NCBI RefSeq assembly: GCF_000875895.1
Contig: NZ_JXCF01000007.1
Coordinates: 186,001 to 250,000, forward strand
DNA length: 64,000 nt
Origin: Staphylococcus gallinarum
GTDB lineage: Bacteria; Bacillota; Bacilli; Staphylococcales; Staphylococcaceae
Direction: 5' to 3'
The notes beneath the pieces are model-generated. The model had not been told where the DNA came from and ran no database searches. It saw only the letters and a program-made list of their open reading frames with translations. Below, in pieces: positions 58,510-64,000 of the stretch. Every line of letters begins with the position of its first letter. Position 1 is the stretch's first letter. A program made the position numbers and the translations under genes.

Positions 58510-59523
58510 TTATTTATTATCAGTGAAATGCGTGTCGATGATATTTTTAAGTTTTTTGTATGACTCTAATTGCGCATTTTGATCGTATACATAACTTATT
58601 GCCATTAGTTCATCTATTTCTCCATAAACCTCAATAAATGCTTCTAATTTTTGCTTTACTGTCTCTTCAGAACCAATTAAGGATTGATTTAATCTTTGTT
58701 GTGCCATTTCAAATTCTCTTGGTGTTAATAATCCTTTCAAATCATCAGTTGGTGGTTGTACAGGTTGCATTTTACCTCTAGTAATACTAACCATTACTTG
58801 TGCTTGAGTGGAAGCAAGGTAGTATGCTTGTTCATCTGTATCTGCAACTATTGCATTTAAACAAACAATCATATAAGGTTCTTGCAATACTTCTGATGGT
58901 TCGAATAATTCTTTATAAATTGACATTGCTTCTTTCATTTGTTGAGGGGCAAAATGTCCTGCAAATACATAGGGTAATCCTTTTCTTGCAGCTAAATGTG
59001 CAGAATCAGTAGAAGAACCTAAAATATAAAGAGGAACATTTTTATTCACTGCTGGGTATGCACGGACATATGACTGTTGGTTACTTGGTCCGAAATAAGT
59101 GGCTAACTGTTCTACCTCATCTGGAAATTCGTAAACGCCATTGTGTTGATCTCTTCTTAATGCACTTGCTGTCATCATATCAGTACCAGGTGCACGTCCC
59201 AATCCTAAATCAACACGGTTGGGAAAAACTGTTTCCATAGTACCAAATTGTTCAGCTACGATTAATGGCGCATGGTTTGGTAGCATGATACCTCCAGAAC
59301 CAACTCTTATCTTAGATGTATGTTCTAAAGTGTGTTGTATTAATAATGCAGTTGCTGAGCTCACTAAATTAGGAGCATTATGGTGCTCAGCTATCCAGTA
59401 TCGATCATAATCTAATGCTTCAAGGTTTTGCGCTAGTTTAACCATATCTTTAATAGCATCTTTGTCATCTTGACCTTCACGAATAGGCACTAAGTTTAGT
59501 GCAGAGAGTCTTACATCTTTCAT
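58510..59523 (-). CDS. LLM-class flavin-dependent oxidoreductase (luciferase-like)
   Basis: A 337-aa TIM-barrel enzyme of the bacterial-luciferase-like family, group often annotated 'MsnO8/oxido_grp_1'. Typical segments are YWIAEHHNAPNLVSSATALL (about 42-61), RVGSGGIMLPNHAPLIVAEQ near 73-92 and DLGLGRAPGTD near 104-114. F420 or FMN is the family's cofactor; FMN is likely here. The substrate is unknown. SD GGAGGAAA. It stands between the csbD unit and the ABC-F gene. Confidence 0.83.
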   Translation of the reverse strand: MKDVRLSALNLVPIREGQDDKDAIKDMVKLAQNLEALDYDRYWIAEHHNAPNLVSSATALLIQHTLEHTSKIRVGSGGIMLPNHAPLIVAEQFGTMETVFPNRVDLGLGRAPGTDMMTASALRRDQHNGVYEFPDEVEQLATYFGPSNQQSYVRAYPAVNKNVPLYILGSSTDSAHLAARKGLPYVFAGHFAPQQMKEAMSIYKELFEPSEVLQEPYMIVCLNAIVADTDEQAYYLASTQAQVMVSITRGKMQPVQPPTDDLKGLLTPREFEMAQQRLNQSLIGSEETVKQKLEAFIEVYGEIDELMAISYVYDQNAQLESYKKLKNIIDTHFTDNK

Positions 59524-59581
59524 TTTATTATTTCCTCCTCGGTGTTTCTAATATAAAGAAGTATAACAGTCGTTTTAAAAC

Positions 59582-59609
59582 TTGCGTAAAATATTGCTCA
59601 CTGTTATAC
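59582..59609 (+). promoter_or_regulatory. Candidate promoter of the ABC-F leader
   Basis: TTGCGT (59582-59587) and TATACT (59604-59609) are separated by 16 bp. The leader ORF start is 41 bp downstream. Confidence 0.45.
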
Positions 59610-59649
59610 TATATCCAAATTAAAACGTTAGGTGGCTTAAATTAGGACA

Positions 59650-59724
59650 ATGGATAAAACTCATAAGATAAACAAATTAGAAACTAAAGCAAATATAAAA
59701 TTATGGGATATGTCTATGTCTTAA
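59650..59724 (+). CDS. Possible 24-aa leader peptide of the ABC-F gene
   Basis: ATG 59650 starts a 24-codon ORF, MDKTHKINKLETKANIKLW followed by DMSMS. The SD is weak: AGGA lies close to the start codon. It precedes the ABC-F start by 83 bp. Leader ORFs like this control many antibiotic-resistance ABC-F genes by ribosome stalling, which is the reason to list it. Confidence 0.35.
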   Translation: MDKTHKINKLETKANIKLWDMSMS

Positions 59725-59790
59725 ACAGGCTCGTTATTATTAATAACAGAATAAGTAATGTAATTTTACTGTTGACATGTCATATCCATG
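59702..59790 (+). promoter_or_regulatory. Possible attenuator pairing between the leader ORF and the ABC-F ribosome site region
   Basis: The end of the leader ORF (59702-59720) can pair with GACATGTCATATCCATG (59774-59790) with about 14 pairs, one bulge and a small internal loop. This second arm lies immediately before the SD GTGGGGA (59794-59800). A small hairpin, GTTATTATTAATAAC, lies between. A translating ribosome could open the structure. Confidence 0.4.
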
Positions 59791-59806
59791 AAAGTGGGGA
59801 ATTGGT

Positions 59807-61441
59807 ATGTCTTTTTATTTTACAGAAAAGCCATTTGAAAGGTTCGGCAAGACATTAATAGAAGAGGTTAATTTAAGTGTTGAACCAGGTGAACATATAG
59901 CAATTGTTGGTGATAACGGGGTAGGTAAATCAACATTACTCAATGCAATTTACAATAAATATAATGATTCAACGTATTTGATGGATCAAGAATTATCGAA
60001 GTATAAAAATGAAACGGCAATAAATTATATTATGTCGTGGTATCCAGAATTATTAGATATTAAACTTGCTATGCAAACTGATTATGAAAAAATTGGTGAC
60101 TATATAGAACTTAATGGATATGAAATAGAAGAACAAATCATTTTACAAGCAAAGCAATTAAATTTAGAAGAGTCAGATTTAGATAAACAAATGGGGCAGT
60201 TAAGCGGCGGACAACAAACCAAAGTAGCATTAGTTCGAGCAATGATTTCAGAAAAAAATTTAATCTTGTTGGATGAACCAACAAATCACTTAGATAAACA
60301 AATGATTCATATTGTCGTGGATTATATAAAGCAAGCAAAGCAAAGTATATTATACGTGTCACATCATAGAGGATTTATCGACGAAACTGCAACGCACATT
60401 ATTGAAATTACACCACAAGCTACAAGAAAATTTACTGGTAATTATAGTCAATATAAATCCATTATAGATGTTGAAAGAGAAACTCAAAAAAAGGTATACG
60501 AGAAAAAGCAAAAAGAAATAAAAGCTTTGGAAGCAACCGTAGATAGAGTTAAAAATTGGCATAAAACTGCGAATCAATCTGCAAGTGTTCGTAATCCGTT
60601 AGAGCAAAAGCGTTTGAGTAAATTAGCTCAAAAGGCAAAGGTTAAAGAATCACAAATAAATCAAAAACTTGAAAAGATTAAAGTCCAACAGCCTAAGTCG
60701 GATGATCGTCACTTCCATTTTGAGAATCAAGATGCGCTAAATAAAAAATATTTAATGCAATTATATGATTTTAGCATCACTATTGATGGTAAGAATATTT
60801 ATCAAAATGCAAATTTCGAAATTAAAGATAATGAAAACATTATACTTACTGGCCCGAATGGTAGTGGCAAATCATTATTAATCTCAATTATCAAGCAGTC
60901 AATAATACCAGATGAGGGTGATATTTATATAACGCCTTCTCTAAAAATAGCTTATTTTGACCAAAAAAATGACAATTTAAATTATGACAGCACAGCATTA
61001 ACAATGTTATTAAACATGGAGGGTATGGAACGTAGTCAAGCACAAACGATATTAGCGTCATTTGGATTTGATAACCAAAAAATAAACCTTCCAATTTCTC
61101 AATTATCTATGGGAGAGAAAAGTAGATTACAGTTTGTATTATTATATTTCTCAAATCCACATTTATTAATTCTCGACGAACCAACCAATTACTTCGATAT
61201 TGCTACGCAAGATTTAATATTACAGATGCTAAAGCAATTTGCAGGACAAGTAATGATTGTGACGCATGATGAATACTTGAAATCTCAAATTACAGCGACA
61301 CATTGGACAATTAAAGATAAAAAGTTAATGAATTTAACATTATCAGAGAAGCATTCACCCAATATGGTGGATGATACATTAAAATTATTAGATGATTATA
61401 AGTCGATAGATGAATTCGGACATTTTGAAACAGACAACTAG
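59807..61441 (+). CDS. ABC-F family ATPase, candidate ribosome-protection protein of the Vga/Sal type
   Basis: A 544-aa tandem-ATPase protein without membrane segments. The first domain has GDNGVGKST (35-43), LSGGQQ (132-137) and DEPTNHLD (156-163). The second has GPNGSGKS (349-356), LSMGEKSR (433-440) and DEPTNYFD (457-464). The basic inter-domain linker of about 100 residues (about 218-325) is long, which is usual in antibiotic-resistance ABC-F proteins. The length is near that of Sal and Vga proteins. Housekeeping ABC-F roles are also possible, and resistance is not proven by sequence. SD GTGGGGA. Confidence 0.75.
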   Translation: MSFYFTEKPFERFGKTLIEEVNLSVEPGEHIAIVGDNGVGKSTLLNAIYNKYNDSTYLMDQELSKYKNETAINYIMSWYPELLDIKLAMQTDYEKIGDYIELNGYEIEEQIILQAKQLNLEESDLDKQMGQLSGGQQTKVALVRAMISEKNLILLDEPTNHLDKQMIHIVVDYIKQAKQSILYVSHHRGFIDETATHIIEITPQATRKFTGNYSQYKSIIDVERETQKKVYEKKQKEIKALEATVDRVKNWHKTANQSASVRNPLEQKRLSKLAQKAKVKESQINQKLEKIKVQQPKSDDRHFHFENQDALNKKYLMQLYDFSITIDGKNIYQNANFEIKDNENIILTGPNGSGKSLLISIIKQSIIPDEGDIYITPSLKIAYFDQKNDNLNYDSTALTMLLNMEGMERSQAQTILASFGFDNQKINLPISQLSMGEKSRLQFVLLYFSNPHLLILDEPTNYFDIATQDLILQMLKQFAGQVMIVTHDEYLKSQITATHWTIKDKKLMNLTLSEKHSPNMVDDTLKLLDDYKSIDEFGHFETDN

Positions 61442-61501
61442 AAAATTTAATTAGATGGTGCTATCATTGGAACATTGATAAAAATTTAAGGAGTGTCAAA
61501 C

Positions 61502-62644
61502 ATGGAAGTATATGCAGACTACGCTGCAACAACCCCTGTAAAGCAGGAAGTAATCGATAAAATGATGGATATTTATACAGGTCATTATGGAAATCCTTCA
61601 TCTATTCATAGTTTGGGACGAGATGCACGAAAGTATTTAGATGAATCACGTAGAAATGTAGCCAAGATACTTGGCGCTAAACCGAGTGAAGTTATATTTA
61701 CAAGTGGTGCAACAGAATCTAATAATACTGCTATAAAGGGTATTGCATATCAGTTACGTGAGCAAGGGAATCATATTATTACGACAAAAATTGAACACCA
61801 TTCTGTACTCCATGTATTTGAACAACTTGAGCACGAGGGATTTGATGTAACATATCTAGATGTGAATAAAGAGGGAATAGTACAATTAGATCAATTAAAG
61901 GAAGCATTGACGCCATCAACTATTCTCGTTTCTATAATGTTTGTAAATAATGAAGTGGGTACTGTTCAACCAATGTATGATATTGATGCAATTGTTGCAG
62001 AGTCTAATGCACTCCTCCATGTTGATACAGTTCAAGCAATTGGTCATCTAGATATCAAGTTTAATGAGTTTGATATTGCGGCTATGAGTATTACAGCACA
62101 TAAATTCGGTGGTCCAAAGGGTGTGGGTGCATTATTACTAAAAGAAAACACACCAATTCAATATACACAATTAGGCGGTGACCAAGAAGCGAAAAGACGT
62201 GCTGGTACAGAAAATTTACCACAGATTGTAGGTTTTTCAGAGGCCTTAACATTAGCTGATACACAACGTGATACAAATAATGTGCATTTGTTGAATTTGA
62301 AAAACTTATTTTTAGTATCATTGCAAGAGCGGTCAATACCATTTGAATTTAATGGATCAATGACTGACTCGACAGGTCATATTATTAATTTATACTTCCC
62401 TTTTATTGATGTAGAAACATTACTTACATTATTAGATTTATCGAATATATATGTATCTTCTGGTTCCGCATGTACTGCTGGAACTACTACGCCATCGCAT
62501 GTACTAGTAGCGATGTTTGATACAGATGAACGAGCGAAACATTCAGTGAGATTTAGTTTTAATGAATTGACTACAGAGCAAGAAGTTAAATATATAGCTA
62601 CAGAAATCCATAAAATATACCATAAATTCAAGGAGGAAATTTAG
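61502..62644 (+). CDS. iscS: Cysteine desulfurase
   Basis: A 380-aa PLP enzyme releasing sulfur from cysteine. PLP binds K201 in TAHKFGGPKGVGA, and the mobile-loop catalytic Cys324 is in SSGSACTAGTTTPSH. It feeds sulfur to the neighbouring MnmA and perhaps other pathways. I use ATG 61502 with AAGGAGTG upstream; the in-frame codon at 61493 is in the SD. It overlaps none and ends directly before mnmA. Confidence 0.95.
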   Translation: MEVYADYAATTPVKQEVIDKMMDIYTGHYGNPSSIHSLGRDARKYLDESRRNVAKILGAKPSEVIFTSGATESNNTAIKGIAYQLREQGNHIITTKIEHHSVLHVFEQLEHEGFDVTYLDVNKEGIVQLDQLKEALTPSTILVSIMFVNNEVGTVQPMYDIDAIVAESNALLHVDTVQAIGHLDIKFNEFDIAAMSITAHKFGGPKGVGALLLKENTPIQYTQLGGDQEAKRRAGTENLPQIVGFSEALTLADTQRDTNNVHLLNLKNLFLVSLQERSIPFEFNGSMTDSTGHIINLYFPFIDVETLLTLLDLSNIYVSSGSACTAGTTTPSHVLVAMFDTDERAKHSVRFSFNELTTEQEVKYIATEIHKIYHKFKEEI

Positions 62645-63757
<1,113 letters not shown>

Positions 63758-63786
63758 TATATCGAATAGATTGGCAATGATTTAAT

Positions 63787-63832
63787 ATCGCTAGTATACT
63801 ATGTAGAAGATAGTTTCTAGCGATTTCTTTTT
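63787..63832 (+). terminator. Terminator after mnmA
   Basis: ATCGCTAG pairs with CTAGCGAT with an inner ACTAT/ATAGT pairing and is followed by TTCTTTTT. Confidence 0.8.
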
Positions 63833-63895
63833 GGCAATGTAAATATATTTATGATGCCGCAATGTTATAATAAAATCTCAGAAATGAGGGTTACA

Positions 63896-64000
63896 ATGGA
63901 GCAAGAACAAATTTATGAATTAATTAAAGAAGGAAAAATTGAAGAGGCCTTAGCTGCGTTATTTAACAATATTGAGCAAGATCCACAACAAGTTGAAAAT
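63896..64000 (+). CDS. TPR-repeat protein (5' end only)
   Basis: The start ATG 63896 follows GAGGGTT. The 35 visible residues, MEQEQIYELIKEGKIEEALA then ALFNNIEQDPQQVEN, have the helix pattern of a tetratricopeptide repeat. The gene runs off the right edge. A TPR protein lies at this position after mnmA in other staphylococci. Confidence 0.75.
   Translation, partial: MEQEQIYELIKEGKIEEALAALFNNIEQDPQQVEN

Overview
The window is a low-GC Firmicute chromosome segment with staphylococcal gene order: clpX-engB-hemAXCDBL, tag / T-box-valS-folC, comC, radC, mreCD-rplU-prp-rpmA-obgE, ruvAB-queA-tgt-yajC-secDF-recJ-apt-rel-dtd-lytH, T-box-hisS-aspS, 6S RNA, tcdA, rarA, cymR, iscS-mnmA. The proteins are very close to what I recall of Staphylococcus aureus (Rel, at 729 aa, has the length I recall), but HemA differs at many positions. 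My best estimate is a non-aureus Staphylococcus; I cannot name the species from sequence alone.

Layout. 1-7.5 kb: end of clpX, engB, and the six-gene haem operon, with a near-consensus PerR box in front of hemA. 7.6-10.4 kb: two transporters (AbrB-like and ProP-like). 10.5-15.4 kb: tag and valS, divergent from overlapping -10 boxes, the valS T-box leader, and folC. 15.4-30.5 kb: an accessory region between folC and radC. It holds an alpha/beta hydrolase divergent from a FabHB-type KAS III across a 10+2+10 palindrome, a two-gene operon (GT4/CDP-glycerol-transferase fusion plus an XcbB/Asp2-like hydrolase-fold protein), GNAT, DinB, YjbR and MepB family proteins, comC, at least nine small ORFs (24-109 codons, most of them hydrophobic, most with a good ribosome binding site), and a deletion scar made of two 5'-truncated genes. 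30.5-57.8 kb: core genes for cell shape, ribosome, DNA repair, tRNA modification, secretion, the stringent response and aminoacyl-tRNA synthesis. 57.9-64 kb: a sigma-B-type promoter ahead of a CsbD-like gene, a flavin-dependent LLM oxidoreductase, an ABC-F ATPase with a possible attenuating leader ORF, then iscS, mnmA and the start of a TPR protein.

How the genes work together. hemA-L make uroporphyrinogen precursors from glutamyl-tRNA, with HemX modulating HemA. MreC/MreD act in cell-shape and septal synthesis, and Prp trims the N-terminus of L27 inside its own operon. YajC and SecDF support the Sec translocon. Rel controls (p)ppGpp. LytH trims the wall. HisRS and AspRS, and separately ValRS, charge tRNAs, with ValRS and HisRS under T-box control. 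CymR, IscS and MnmA link cysteine/sulfur supply to tRNA thiolation.

The most likely undescribed material is (a) the tiny membrane-protein cluster at 22.4-23.1 and 27.1-30.1 kb, (b) the GT4-TagF fusion plus XcbB-like pair, (c) the FabHB/hydrolase divergon with its palindrome, (d) the leader ORF and pairing region in front of the ABC-F gene, and (e) two candidate small RNAs. I saw no tRNA, rRNA, CRISPR array or intact insertion sequence.
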